Positions 34,404 to 46,079 are shown, counted from the stretch's first letter. The stretch is 64,000 nt of DNA from Daucus carota subsp. sativus (GCF_001625215.2 NC_030382.2:36008610-36072609), one strand, 5' to 3'. Program-made: numbers and translations. Notes: generated from the sequence alone by a model not told the origin.

Positions 34404-34566
34404 AACACGCATTCTTATTATGCGTATACATATTATAATTTTCAAAGAAATCGATGTATAAACATTAGAGACGCAGTGCTAAAATCCGTATATAGACACG
34501 CATCCAGAACATGCGAATATAAGTGGTTATTTTGTCATCCATTCTCTATCGCCTGTATAAATTTAG

Positions 34567-34790
34567 GGGCCGTCTGAGTGAGTTCAAAATAAGTGTTTCT
34601 TGCTTAAAGTAAAAAAATAAGTAAAATTATAATTTAGTTAAGACTAATAAATGATTGAAGTGTTTGGGAAAAAGGTAGAAGTCATGAAACGAAAGCTGGT
34701 AATCCTAACTCTTTATAAGTGATTCTCGACTACTGTACGAACTTAAAACTCCAGAAACGGACTTATAAACCCCACCCAAACACCGACTTG
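34567..34790. repeat. Possible hAT-type MITE remnant
   Basis: The left end GGGGCCGTCTGAGTGAGTT is weakly inverted to the right CCACCCAAACACCGAC. Internal AAGTGTTT / AAGTGATTC motifs are also seen. A low-confidence call based only on imperfect ends. Confidence 0.35.
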
Positions 34791-35157
34791 CAACACTTGC
34801 AACCCTAAATATAATCATATGTAGAGAATAACTATTAATTTAGATTAATTGTTGTTTTTAATAAAAGTAGGTCCTTCATATTTTTACGAACATATTCTTT
34901 TCAATTTTTTGCTGAAAACAAATTATAAATTTTGTTAACAAATTTCATCAAAAAAATTAATTTTTATATTATATTTAATGTGTAAATATAAAAAAATTAT
35001 CGAACAATGGTTTGATTTACATATTTTTCTCGACAGCACGTTAACTCTTACCTTAGACTAGACCGTACACAACCTTAGCATGTAGATAAAACACTTGAAC
35101 ACATCGTAGTCTCCACTGTACCCAGGCCAGGCCCCAACTAGAAAGCCAACTAGGGTA

Positions 35158-35179
35158 CTCTCTCTCTCTCTCTCTCTCT
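35158..35179 (+). repeat. (CT)11 tract in the TOC75 5' leader
   Basis: Pure CT dinucleotide run ending 14 bp before the TOC75 ATG, so probably in the 5' UTR. CT-rich leaders are common in highly expressed plant genes. Confidence 0.85.
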
Positions 35180-35193
35180 TATCTCTAAATAAA

Positions 35194-37333
35194 ATGGCGT
35201 CGATCGTCGCCGCCGCCGGAACCCTAGCTCCTCTCAATATCTCTTCCACTCCCCGTCGCTCTTACCGCCGTTCCTCGACCTCTACTTCCCTCTCCGCCGC
35301 TCCATTCCTCCCCCAAATCCGCTGCTCAATCTCTCCCCAAAACCCTAATCCCTCCCCGCAAAACCCTAATTTCCCCGCCAAATCTCCGTTCTCTCTATCT
35401 CGCTCGGCTCCTCTAGCTCTCACTGCGGTCTCCGTCGGCTCCGGCTTCCTTATTCATCTCCTGGCCGCCGGAAACGGCGGGATCGGCGGCGGATTTGGTG
35501 GTTCCGGCGGCGGAGGTGGCGGTGGAGGATCCGGCGGAGGTGATTTCTGGTCTCGCTTGCGGTCGTATTTGGTTGCGAATGCGAAAGAAGATGAAAATCA
35601 AGCGGAGTGGGACCCTCACGGTTTATCTGCCAATGTGGTGCTGCAAATGAACAAGCTGAGTGGATTCAAGAAGTATAAGGTCTCAGATGTTGTGTTTGTC
35701 GATAAGCTGACTTCGGAGAGTATTGGCAGTGACGATTCTTTTAACGAAATGGTTACGATTAGACCTGGCGGGATTTACACGAAAGCTCAGCTGCAGAAAG
35801 AGCTCGAGACATTGGCTACGTGTGGCATGTTTGAGAAAGTCGATATTGAGAGCACGACTAAGCCGGATGGGACAATTGGGATTGCAATTTCGTTTGTGGA
35901 GAGTAGTTGGTCAGTTGCGGATAGGTTTAAGTGTATTAATGTGGGGTTGATGGCTCCATCAAAGACTACAGATAAGGATCCAATGGAGATGAGTGAGAAG
36001 GAGAGGATGGAGTTTATGAGGAGTCAAGAGAGGGATTATAAGAAGAGAATGGATAGGTCGAGGCCTTGTATGTTGCCCGCTTCTACTCATAGGGAGATTT
36101 TGGATATGTTGGCGGTGGAAGGGCAGGTGACTGCCAGGTTGTTGCAAAAGATTAGAGATAAGGTCCAGAGGTGGTATCATGATAATGGGTATGTGTGTGC
36201 TCAGGTAGTGAATTTTGGGAATTTGAATACTAGGGAAGTGGTTTGTGAGGTTGTGGAAGGGGATATTACGCAGGTGGTGGTACAGTTTCAGGATAAACTT
36301 GGGAATGTGTGTGAAGGTAATACTCAGTTCGGAGTTGTCAGGAGAGAATTACCCAAATATGTAAGTAACAACGCAATTGTTGTGTTGCATCCACATTGGA
36401 TTAACTTATTTTTTGTTCTTTTTTATTTTCTCATACATGATTATGTCAAAGTTTCAGTCTTTTATTTCTTTGGGAATAGTATAGGTTGTATTCATCTGTT
36501 CTTGCATTTGGTTGATTAATTTTGACCAATAGTTGTTGCATTTTAGCATATTATGTCGGTGGGAACTGATTTAGGAAGAACTAAAAATAGTAAGAAAGGA
36601 TATTCTTGGGTGGATTGCCTGGATTAACAAAAAAGAACACAACTACCCTCACAATCCTTAAACGAGCTCAGTTTCAGTAGTCAATTAAATCTAAGCTTGC
36701 ACTTACATCAATTATAACTCAACTTATCCGGAGTGTAATCAAGTCACCCAGACCACAAGTAGTGAAGCTCAGTTTGTTTGTTAAGGTTGATAGTTCGAAC
36801 CTAGGTGGAGGCAAATGTATGCTTAAGTATTTAAATTTCTAATAAGACCTTGCCCAGAATAAATAGAGTTGTTTAGACTATTTGTAGGGAGGGAAATAAG
36901 GCTCGATACTCTTGTATGTTCACAATTCTGAGTACTGACAAGATGGCATAATATACTCCCTCCGTCCCACTTATTATGTTCTTTTTTCTTATTCTACTCA
37001 TCCCAAAATTATTGTCCATATTTAGTAATTATGGTAAATTAAGTATTAATTATGTTAATATCTTTGAAATACAATGAGCTTATTTAATATGAGTGAATAA
37101 ATGGTGAATTTCTGATTGTGGACAAAATGAGTGGGACGGTAGGTTTCAGTGGTTTCTATCAGTTCAATCTTTTTTTCTTTTTACAGTAAACTGATGGGGG
37201 AGGGGGTGCCTAGCAGTAGTATTAGAGGCAAGTGGATTACTTTTGCTTTACAAAAACGATTACTGTTTTACCAATTATACTTTTGTGTGGAAAAGGGGAG
37301 TAGTATCAATATATTCCCAACTGCATATATAGT

Positions 37334-37369
<36 letters not shown>

Positions 37370-39344
37370 CATGTGACTTGTGTAGACTTCTTTTACTACA
37401 TGGCTGTTAACCTTTACTAATGATGATATGTGTGGGTTACAGCTTCGACAAGGTAAAGTATTTAACATAGAAGGGGGGAAGCAGGCATTGCGCAATATAA
37501 ACTCTCTAGCTTTGTTTTCTAACATTGAAGTCAATCCACGCCCTGATGAAAAAACTGAGGGTGGGATTGTGGTGGAGATTAAACTTAAAGAACTGGAACA
37601 GCAGTCAGCTGAAGTTAGCACAGAATGGAGTATAGTTCCTGGACGCGGAGGTCCTACTCTGGTATATATTATACCTAGTGTTTTCCATTTAGTGTGCGAT
37701 CAGTCTAATTAGATTTGTTTCAATTCCAAGTACTTTTGCTAAGTCCTATTTTCTATCTATTTACTGTCCAGGCTTCAATTCAGCCAGGGGGGACTGTTTC
37801 TTTTGAACATAGAAATCTTAAAGGATTAAATAGGTCCCTTCTTGGTTCAGTCACGACCAGTAACTTTCTGAATCCTCAGGTTAGTTTATCTTAGCTACAT
37901 AACAAAAGATTATCACTAGTATGCTTACCTTATAAATCTAACAATAAAGGATGGGTGTCTGTCTGCAGGATGATCTTGCTTTTAAACTTGAGTATGTGCA
38001 TCCATATCTAGATGGTCTGAATAGTTCACGTAATCGCACACTCCGTACTAGCTGCTTCAACAGCAGGAAACTTAGTCCAGTATTTACTGGTGGGCCAGGA
38101 ATGGATGAAGTCCCACCAATATGGGTTGATCGGGCTGGCATCAAAACTAACATCACAGAGGTAAACACAAGTACACAACATACCCCCAATATGTAATGAC
38201 ATTAAGTTTCCTTATCACACTTAACAAATCACTACTTATTATGCAGAATTTCACTCGTCAAAGCAAGTTCACGTATGGAATTGTGATGGAAGAGATAACA
38301 ACACGAGATGAAAGCAGTAACATTTGTGCAAATGGGCAAAGGGTGTTGCCAGGTGGAGGTGTAACTGCTGATGGACCTCCAACGACCCTCAGTGGCACTG
38401 GCATTGACCGGATGGCATTTTTACAGGCCAATATCACAAGAGACAACACTAAGTTTGTCAATGGAGCAATTGTGGGTGAAAGAAATGTATTTCAGGTGAG
38501 CAAAAAAAAAAAATGAAGTTTATAGATTAAGAAAAATGTCAGAAGTGTATCTTGGCATATTGTAAGATGATCACTGTGTTTTTTTTTTCTTACCGCGTCT
38601 TTCTAATACCAGTGGTTTTGACTCGTTCTGCAGCTAGATCAAGGTCTTTTCATTGGCAGCAAGTTCCCATTTTTCAATCGTCACCACCTGACTTGGACCA
38701 AATTCCTCCAGCTAAAGGCAGTAGAAGAAGGTGCTGGTAAACCACCACCACCAGTGCTAGTCCTGCATGGGCATTATGGTGGTTGTGTTGGAGACCTTCC
38801 AAGTTATGACGCATTTACTCTAGGGGGACCTTATTCAGTCAGAGGTTACAATATGGGAGAATTAGGCGCTGCCAGAAATATCCTTGAGGTACAGTCGTGA
38901 ATAAATATTATATTTTTATTAGAAAAAATTTGGGACTAGTTGTTTTACCTGGCTGTATATTTTTCATGTTAAAACAAAAGATCAGTAATTAGTTGTACAC
39001 GAGGACCACCCGAATATAGTCGAGTCTGAGGTGATAATAACTTGCTTGTAGATAAACTATATGCAAATAATTTCTTAATTTTTACTGACTATGTTTACAT
39101 GCAGCTTGCTGCTGAGCTTCGTGTACCTGTTAGGAACACGCATGTGTATGCATTTGCAGAGCATGGGAACGATTTGGGAAGCTCAAAAGAAGTCAAGGGT
39201 AACCCAACTGAGGTTTACAGGCGTATGGGACAGGGGTCATCATATGGTGTTGGCGTAAAGTTAGGTCTGATACGAGCTGAGTATGCTGTTGATCACAATT
39301 CTGGGACGGGTGCTGTGTTCTTTAGATTTGGCGAGAGATTCTGA
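35194..39344 (+). CDS. TOC75: TOC75 protein-import channel of the chloroplast outer envelope
   Basis: Seven exons encode 809 residues: 35194-36360, 37443-37661, 37772-37879, 37969-38160, 38247-38495, 38634-38888 and 39105-39344, all GT..AG and in frame. The Ser/Arg/Pro-rich N-terminus is the stromal-targeting part, followed by the poly-Gly stretch (about residues 96-118) known to direct TOC75 to the outer envelope. POTRA domains follow (GLSANVVLQMNKLSGFKKYKV onward, about 143-390), then an Omp85 beta-barrel ending in the expected GAVFFRFGERF. It forms the translocation pore of the TOC complex for nucleus-encoded plastid preproteins. One Arg present in many relatives is missing in GRGG(R)PTL at the exon 2 end. 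A Stowaway MITE and a (TA)n tract sit in intron 1. Confidence 0.96.
36956..37139. repeat. Stowaway-like MITE in TOC75 intron 1
   Basis: Begins TA-CTCCCTCCGTCCCAC and ends GTGGGACGG-TA, so one terminus is shortened. TA target duplication and CTCCCTCCGT ends define Stowaway/Tc1-mariner MITEs. Confidence 0.8.
37336..37364. repeat. (AT)n microsatellite in TOC75 intron 1
   Basis: About 14 uninterrupted AT units, likely length-polymorphic. Confidence 0.9.
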
Positions 39345-40114
39345 GATATATCTCGTGTTCATAGTTTTGCCGGATACTATAATAATCTTGAAGTTAGTTT
39401 AGTGATCAGAAGTTGAGTTTGGGAGAGGAAAACGTCGGACCAAAAAAATTCATGTACAATTTATTGTATCAGTTGCTTCTTTTTTTCTTTTTTCTTTTTT
39501 CATTTTTATGTTCATTTTCAAGTTGATCTTAAGCCACGACTTGTGTTTTTCAACTGAGATGATAGTTTATGTAAATCAGATATCTTAATTTTTCAAGGTT
39601 CAGATTTCAGGGATATATGGTTTGGACCTTGATTGTTGCATCATTTTCTTCTGTATATTTTTATCTGCAAACAGAGGAATGTCTGTTGGGTCTGATCAGG
39701 GAGAATTTAATCAGCCATCATCACCCTTACCAAAGGCTGGGATAACATATTATTGCTCCCTCCTATCGGCTAAAAATTGTAGCTAGAAGAGAATGTGTGT
39801 CTTTCAACTAAAAATTATAGATATATAAGAGAAATTGTCTTTGAACTATAATTTGTGCCGGCAGGAAGAGCAAAAGTGTAATGGTAACGGATCGTAATGG
39901 CTGCTTAAGCTCTCCCCTCTGGAAGCATGTCTGTGTTTTGATCGTGAATAAGAATGAGAATCGGAAATGAGATGTATGGAAATGAGTATCTCATAATACA
40001 TACTTCCGGTTAACAAGGTTCAGAAGTAGAAAGTGAAGCATTCTGCTGCTTGTAAACAGGAACTCAATAGATTTTAGAATATAGCAACAGTCATATATAC
40101 AATATTGCTAGCCC
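39345..40114. other. TOC75 3' UTR and spacer to the PPR gene
   Basis: Includes the presumed TOC75 3' UTR with T-rich stretches. Two related AACTA(A/T)AATT-type segments near 39767-39855 hint at a decayed repeat. No additional gene. Confidence 0.5.
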
Positions 40115-41770
40115 TTGTCACTTGTTAGGGATGTAATGCTCTCCTCTGTAAAAAGAGCAGTTTGTAATAAAATCATTACCGATCATTGTTCGCTTCACAC
40201 ATTATCATCTGATGAATATGTGAAAATCATTGAAATCTACGGCCGTGATCGAGCATTACAATCAGGCAAAGCTTTACATGGTCACCTGGTTGTTAATGGG
40301 CTATCTCGTTTGACCCATTATGCTTCCAAGCTTGTGGCATTTTATACCGAGTGCAGACAGTTAAATGATGCCCGGAAAGTATTCGACAAAATTCCTCAAA
40401 CAAACGTCCGCCGCTGGATAGTTCTTGTTGGCGCCTATGCTCGTCACGGCTTTCACCAGGAGGCTATGGATGTTTTTTGTGAGATGCAAGTAGAAGGCGT
40501 GGAACCCAACAAATTTGTTTTCCCCAGCATTCTGAAAGCCTCAGGACACCTGTCTGATAAACGTACTGGAGAGAAGATACATACTGTAGTTCTTAAAAAT
40601 GGATTTGAAACTGACGCATTTGTTGTAAGTGCATTAGTAGATATGTATGCAAAATGTGGAAAAATTGATAAGGCAAGGTCGGTGTTTGATAACTTTGGTG
40701 AAAAGGATTTGGTGACTTTGAATGTAATGGTATCAGGCTATGTTCACCATAGGTGTGTAGAAGAGGCTCTGAATTTGGTCAAAGAAATGCAGTTAACAGT
40801 TATTAAACCAAATGTGGTAACTTGGAATATATTGATTGCGGGTTTTTCACAAGCTGGTGATGAATCAATGGTCGGTAAACTTTTTCAATTGATGCAAGAT
40901 TCCGGTGTAGAGCCTGATGTAGTGTCCTGGACTTCAGTTATTTCTGGATTTGTGCAGAATTTCCGATACATGGATGCTTTTGATACATTCAAGAAAATGT
41001 TTGGTGTTGGCATGCTTCCAACTTCAGCTACTATTAGTAGTCTTTTGCCTGCTTGTGCAACTCTAGCAGATTTGAAGCACGGAAAGGAAATTCATAGTTA
41101 TGCAGTGGTGAGAGGATTTGAAGAAGACACGTTTGTAAGTAGTGCTCTCATAGACATGTATTCCAAATGTGGATCACTATATGAAGCAAAAACTTTATTT
41201 ACGAATATGTCTGAAAGGAATACAGTTACTTGGAACTCCATGATCTTTGGATATGCAAATCATGGTTACTGCGAAGAAGCTATTCACCTTTTCAATCAGA
41301 TGGCAGATGAAGGAGAAACAAAAGTAGACCACTTATCTTTCACAGCAGCTCTAACGGCTTGCAGTCTTGGTGGAATGACTGAACTAGGCCAAGCTTTGTT
41401 CAACTCAATGCAAGAAAATTATCATATCAAGCCAAGATCAGAGCATTATGCCTGTGTTGTGGATTTAATGGGTAAAGCAGGAAAGATAGACGAGGCTTAT
41501 GATATGATCCAGAAGATGCCTATTGAACGCGATAAGTTTGTATGGGGTGCACTATTAGGGGCATGTAAACAACATGGTAATGTAGATATTGCTGAAATTG
41601 CAGCTAAGCATCTGTCCAAGCTTGAGCCTGAGAGTGCAGGAAGCAGTTTGGTGCTATCAAGTTTGTACATGGATGCTGGAAGTTGGAGAGATTCTGCCAG
41701 AGTGAAAAGGAGGATGAAGAAAAGAAAACTGGAGAAGTTGCCCGGCTGCAGTTGGATCAATAGCACATGA
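40115..41770 (+). CDS. Pentatricopeptide repeat protein, PLS-E class (At5g59600-like)
   Basis: An intronless 551-codon gene. The N-terminus includes a conserved YVKIIEIYGRDRALQSGK..LHGHLV segment. Typical PLS repeats follow (VDMYAKCGKIDKARSVFDNF, NVVTWNILIAGFSQAG, PDVVSWTSVISGFVQNF, IDMYSKCGSLYEAKTLF), and the C-terminus is an E motif (SEHYACVVDLMGKAGKIDEA..LPGCSWI) without DYW. The whole length aligns in memory with Arabidopsis At5g59600 (PCMP-E family). PPR-E proteins act on organelle transcripts, often in C-to-U editing together with a deaminase partner. The second Met (MLSS, eight codons in) is an alternative start. The RNA target is unknown. Confidence 0.93.
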   Translation: MSLVRDVMLSSVKRAVCNKIITDHCSLHTLSSDEYVKIIEIYGRDRALQSGKALHGHLVVNGLSRLTHYASKLVAFYTECRQLNDARKVFDKIPQTNVRRWIVLVGAYARHGFHQEAMDVFCEMQVEGVEPNKFVFPSILKASGHLSDKRTGEKIHTVVLKNGFETDAFVVSALVDMYAKCGKIDKARSVFDNFGEKDLVTLNVMVSGYVHHRCVEEALNLVKEMQLTVIKPNVVTWNILIAGFSQAGDESMVGKLFQLMQDSGVEPDVVSWTSVISGFVQNFRYMDAFDTFKKMFGVGMLPTSATISSLLPACATLADLKHGKEIHSYAVVRGFEEDTFVSSALIDMYSKCGSLYEAKTLFTNMSERNTVTWNSMIFGYANHGYCEEAIHLFNQMADEGETKVDHLSFTAALTACSLGGMTELGQALFNSMQENYHIKPRSEHYACVVDLMGKAGKIDEAYDMIQKMPIERDKFVWGALLGACKQHGNVDIAEIAAKHLSKLEPESAGSSLVLSSLYMDAGSWRDSARVKRRMKKRKLEKLPGCSWINST

Positions 41771-42761
41771 TATTTACCCTAAACGGAGAGAAAGCTTCAA
41801 GCAAGCAGCGCAAGCCAGAGGGGCCAAGAAGTCAGGACGGTAAGCTTCACTAAACATAGTAAATGTCTTTACTCTAGCTAAGCAACTTTTTAGCACTTAA
41901 ATCTCATAGTCAGATGCTTAGGATGGACAGCTAAACTTGTTAGATCACTTGAAAGATCTCATAATGCTTAGTGATTGATACCGAAAGAAAATGTTTACAT
42001 TGATGATTGATCCCTAACAGTGTAGTAGTTTATCAGATACTCCATCTTCTCTCAGAACAAGATATTGAGAGTTCAAAGTTCGATATCATTATGTGTGCTC
42101 AAGTAACCAAAATCTCTCATCTCGATAACAAGATATTGAGGGTTCAAAGTTTCGATATTACCAACAAAGTAAAGAGATTATTTGTCTTTGCACAAGTATT
42201 AACAAGTTAGAAGCCAATTGGTTTGAAGGAGTGAGTCGAAGCAAACTGTTGTGGTAATTATATTATTGCAAGTGGTATCTTTTCTTTTCAAGCTTAAAGG
42301 GCTCAACCATTCCTTTCAACTAGCAGTGAATATTTTTGTGATTGGTCTTATGATTCTTACGGTAAGAGATATTTGTGATCGCAGTGGATCTTTTATGATT
42401 CATACGGTAATAGATATTTGTGATTTATTCGCACATTTCGAAAGTTTCAGTAGTCATCATTACTTCACTAGTATGCACAGTTTATCTTGTGAGAAATGAA
42501 CACAAGTTGTGATATTCTATATATGATGATTATTTCTGATTTTTTGTATAATTTCAATTCATCCACGGCGTTTATTCCTATTTAAAGGGGAGAGAAAATT
42601 TAAAGTACATGAAATGAAAAAATATAAGAAGGGAATCCCTTTAAAAAGAAAAAAGAATATCTAAATGAAATAACTTTACAAGCACATTTTTGGTCTTTAA
42701 TGTCTGGACCAAAATATAGTGCAAGTATAAAGTAGAGGAATTACGTGGATTCCGTTTATGA
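41771..42761. other. 3' flank of the PPR gene
   Basis: No gene. Two diverged direct repeats are seen: ACAAGATATTGAG(A/G)GTTCAAAG at about 42057 and 42128, and ACGGTAA(G/T)AGATATTTGTGAT at about 42359 and 42404. Confidence 0.5.
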
Positions 42762-42777
42762 GACCTGAAAAGCATCT

Positions 42778-43483
42778 AAAAACCCAATGAGAGTCAGCCG
42801 CCATTCATAATTATGATCCATCTTTCACCGCCCCCTTCTTCCATCAAAACCACATTCATCCTATCCATCCTCTCATCCCGTTTCCTCCATTTCTATATCT
42901 TTAATTTCTATTATAATAATTTTCAATAAAATCGAGATCTAAATCCTTTTGGGTGTGATCTTGTTACCGTACCATCTTTTTGGGTCGTTGATTGTCCCCA
43001 ATTTTTGGGTGTATGTCTTGTTGCGTTTTTGATTTGTTGTCATGTTGCGTGAAGAATGATTTCTACGGTGTATTGGGAGATTTGGGCAACCCGCTTCAAA
43101 TCTGGAATTGTGGTACTTATCACGAGAGCTCACCTCGCATAACAAAGGATTGTTTAATATATGGGGCATCTGTACCCCCAACCTCAGTTGGTGCTGATGG
43201 ATATGAACAATGTTCAATCACTGGTTTTTTATGTGCGCAGGTCAATTGTGATTTCACTATTTTCAGTGATGTTGGTGTCGACTGGATTGCTCGAGAAACT
43301 TTTGTAATCATTTTTATTATCAAGAATATTTATATCTATCTGTTAAGCAATCTGAAAACAAAACGACTATTTGTTTAGCTCGATTTTTGTTTCACAATCA
43401 GGTTGTAGTTGTCAGTTTGGGGGTTTGTCCCGACTGTGTTCTTAGATTTTATGTTCAATAAAATCTTATTGTTCATCAAAAAA
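42778..43483 (+). mobile_element. Poly(A) retroposon, copy B (~706 bp)
   Basis: Related to copy A at 33591-34403: it shares AGAGCTCACCT, a TCTATCTGTTAA motif, GGGGGTTTGTCCCGACTGTGT and a TTCAATAAAATCTTATTGTTC end before a short A-run. It is flanked by a slightly decayed duplication, GACCTGAAAAGCATCT (42762-42777) versus GAACTGAAAATCATCT (43484-43499). The eroded tail and TSD suggest it is older than copy A. It encodes no recognisable protein. Confidence 0.75.
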
Positions 43484-43507
43484 GAACTGAAAATCATCTC
43501 ATAAAAG

Positions 43508-44385
43508 GGGTTAAATGGCAGTTAGGTCACTCAACTGGCCTATAACTTTCACCTGGGTCATCGCACTCAAAAAGCTGTCACTCAGGTCACTTAACTAGTA
43601 AAAGTGTGCAAGTGAATCATCAAACACGATAAAAATTTCACAGCCGTTAAATCCTGTTGACTATAGACGGTCCTCTGTTAAATCCTTACAGAACTGAAAA
43701 TCCGGCCGAATAGCCATTCCTTCCGACGAAAAGCTCAAGATATCCGGCGAATATCGATTTCCTTCGTTTCTTAAGCAAAATTTATGATTCATACACCAAA
43801 ATAAAGCTTATAACATCTACAAACTCATAACCATATCAAGACATACTAACAATCAATGAATAAAGCAGAAAATTGAAATTAAAAACTAAGAAAAACTAAG
43901 AACTCGACCAACCCATTTAGCAACACAACAAATACAAAAATTCATATAAATAGACTCGCTTAAGCATGGAAAAGCTATTGGTGGCATCAAGAACATCCAA
44001 AACAGCCCAGAAATGAAGAACCCAATTCGTATATTTTTTTTAAAAAAACGAGATAAAGCAATGATCAACCTTATACAATGGTGTTGGTATCAATAGAAAG
44101 AGCTCGAAACAAGCTTCAATTTGGTATATAGAACATCAAAAACGGTGATATGTAGCTCCTGGAATCGTAAGATGAAGTTCAAGAACAAATTTCTCGAATT
44201 TTCAAATTTTCATCTATTATTTGACTCTGCTGCTGAGTCAAATTTTCATCCATTATTTAAAGTTAGTAACGGTCAATGACCTATCTGAAAATTTTAAAGA
44301 CAGTAATGAGTTGACTGACAGTTTTTTGAGTTGAATGACCCAACTGAAAGTTACTAGCCAGTTGAGTGATCTAACTGTCATTTAA
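43508..44385. mobile_element. Long-TIR element (Mutator-like?) with 13-bp flanking duplication
   Basis: The ends are ~85-bp imperfect inverted repeats: TTAAATGGCAGTTAGGTCAC.. on the left, and on the right the complement of TTAAATGACAGTTAGATCAC... The exact repeat CATCTCATAAAAG flanks it (43495-43507 and 44386-44398). The long TIRs suggest a non-autonomous Mutator-like element, though 13 bp is longer than the usual 9-11 bp. No transposase is seen. Confidence 0.7.
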
Positions 44386-44398
44386 CATCTCATAAAAG

Positions 44399-45350
44399 AG
44401 ATGTGTTATGTCTTATGTGTAGGCTGTAGCCCACCAATCCACAGCCCACGTACGGAATTAGAAGGTGACAATGTTTTACTGCTTACCCGCCCCCTCAAAT
44501 TTTCAAGTTATTTTTTAAAACGTTTTTTAAGATTTATTTAAAATAAAATTTTATAATATATTTTTTTTAATAAATTTTTCTGAATAAAATTTTGATGAAT
44601 GTTTATTTAAAAAAATATTTAAAAAAATTATGAAATTATATTTTATAAAAGTATCAAAATACGTAATCATAAACAACGACGGGACAGCCATGCGCAACTG
44701 ATTCAATAAACAGCCTAGTCATTTTTCAACAGTTGTCTAAAAATATTTAAATATTTCTTTATAAAGACAACAGTCAGATGATTATCAAGGGGTTATTTTG
44801 ATAAATGTGGATGATATTTTCTGAATAACAATAATATCCGAATGAGATACACATATATAATTTAATTGTAGTCTAAATTATTTTATTAGTTGTAATGAGT
44901 TGTAACTAAATCTCATTTGAAACTTATAAATAATACATATATAATTTAATTGTAGTCTAAATTATTTTATTATTATTAAATATATAAAATAATTTTACTA
45001 TCAACACATATAAATATATACTATATTTTATTTAATATAATGACATTAACCCTGGTTTTTTTTTTTTTTACAAAACATTAACCCTGTTTTAAAACTCATC
45101 TGTTGCAATGGTAAATCAGAGTGATTACGTTAACTACAATTGGACTTGACAGTACAGTACAATAGCATGCATTAGTTATAGCACAAAGAACATGTAAATT
45201 GGGATTTAGAACAAAACACCATGTCAATTATTCATATAAACCCATCAATGATGAATTCAGCACCATGATCGATATACAAATATAAATCCAACAAAGGATC
45301 TTTTTCCCAAATTAAAGCTCCAATTCAACTTATTCCCAACCAATAAGTCA
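44399..45350. other. AT-rich spacer with a direct repeat
   Basis: A segment of about 38 bp (ACATATATAATTTAATTGTA continuing GTCTAAATTATTTTATTA) occurs at about 44851-44888 and 44935-44972. The right end includes the LUX-like gene 3' UTR. No gene otherwise. Confidence 0.5.
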
Positions 45351-46079
45351 TTATCTATAATCATATCCATGATACATCCCAGCTTGTCCATACCCCGGCA
45401 TTGCCACCATTTGTCCACCATACGCCGTCGCCATCGACCCGCCGTTCCCCTCCCGTAAACTCTGCGGCACTGGCGTCGAACCAAACAGCTGATCATAAAC
45501 CGAAGAGCCCTCACTCGATAACCCTTGCATCCTCTTCAAGTAGAGCCTGTACTTCTGCAGATGAGACGCGACATTCTCGCGGCTCAGCCCTTCCACATTC
45601 ATCATCTCCATTATCCTCTTCGGCACCGCATTCTTGATCCCTAAATGCGCCACCACTTCCACGAACCTCTTATGCAGCTGAGGGGTCCACACTAGCCTGG
45701 CTCTCTTGGTAGCCACCTCCGTCTCGAGTTTTCTCGAGTTTCTCGGATCCGAACGGAGACAGTCTCCGTTTGGATCCGAGATTGGAAATTCATCCAACGA
45801 CGATGAATTCCAATTATTAGCTTGTATGTAATTATTATTATTGTTGTTGTTGTTGTATTGGCCTTTGAGAGATGACATTGTTCTCTGTGAAGCACGAGCC
45901 ACGTCGAGATTAGTCCGGTAGGGTTCCGGCGTTATGCTGAACGCCGATGCTAATTCCGGCGGGATCAACGGCTGAGATAACGGAGTCAAGTCGGAGACGT
46001 TAGGCAATCCGTGCTCCCAGTCGGAGACTCGGTCGTCATCGGAGTATCCGCCGCCGGTGTAATCAGTCATCATATTCAA
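45351..46079 (-). CDS. LUX: GARP/MYB-like clock transcription factor, LUX/PCL1 type
   Basis: An intronless 242-codon gene. The N-terminal block WEHGLPNVSDLTPLSQPLIP, then PELASAFSITPEP and a RASQRT motif, matches LUX ARRHYTHMO/PCL1 and BOA rather than MYBC1. A poly-Asn run (8 Asn, about 77-84) is encoded by AAC/AAT repeats. The single GARP DNA-binding domain (about 127-187) contains RLVWTPQLHKRFVEVVAHLG and ends in the diagnostic SHLQKYRLYLKRM. LUX binds GATWCG sites and forms the evening complex with ELF3 and ELF4 in the nucleus. At 242 residues it is shorter than Arabidopsis LUX (323), mainly between the N-terminal block and GARP domain. An exact evening element lies 251 bp upstream. LUX versus its paralogue BOA is not settled. 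Confidence 0.85.
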   Translation of the reverse strand: MNMMTDYTGGGYSDDDRVSDWEHGLPNVSDLTPLSQPLIPPELASAFSITPEPYRTNLDVARASQRTMSSLKGQYNNNNNNNNYIQANNWNSSSLDEFPISDPNGDCLRSDPRNSRKLETEVATKRARLVWTPQLHKRFVEVVAHLGIKNAVPKRIMEMMNVEGLSRENVASHLQKYRLYLKRMQGLSSEGSSVYDQLFGSTPVPQSLREGNGGSMATAYGGQMVAMPGYGQAGMYHGYDYR

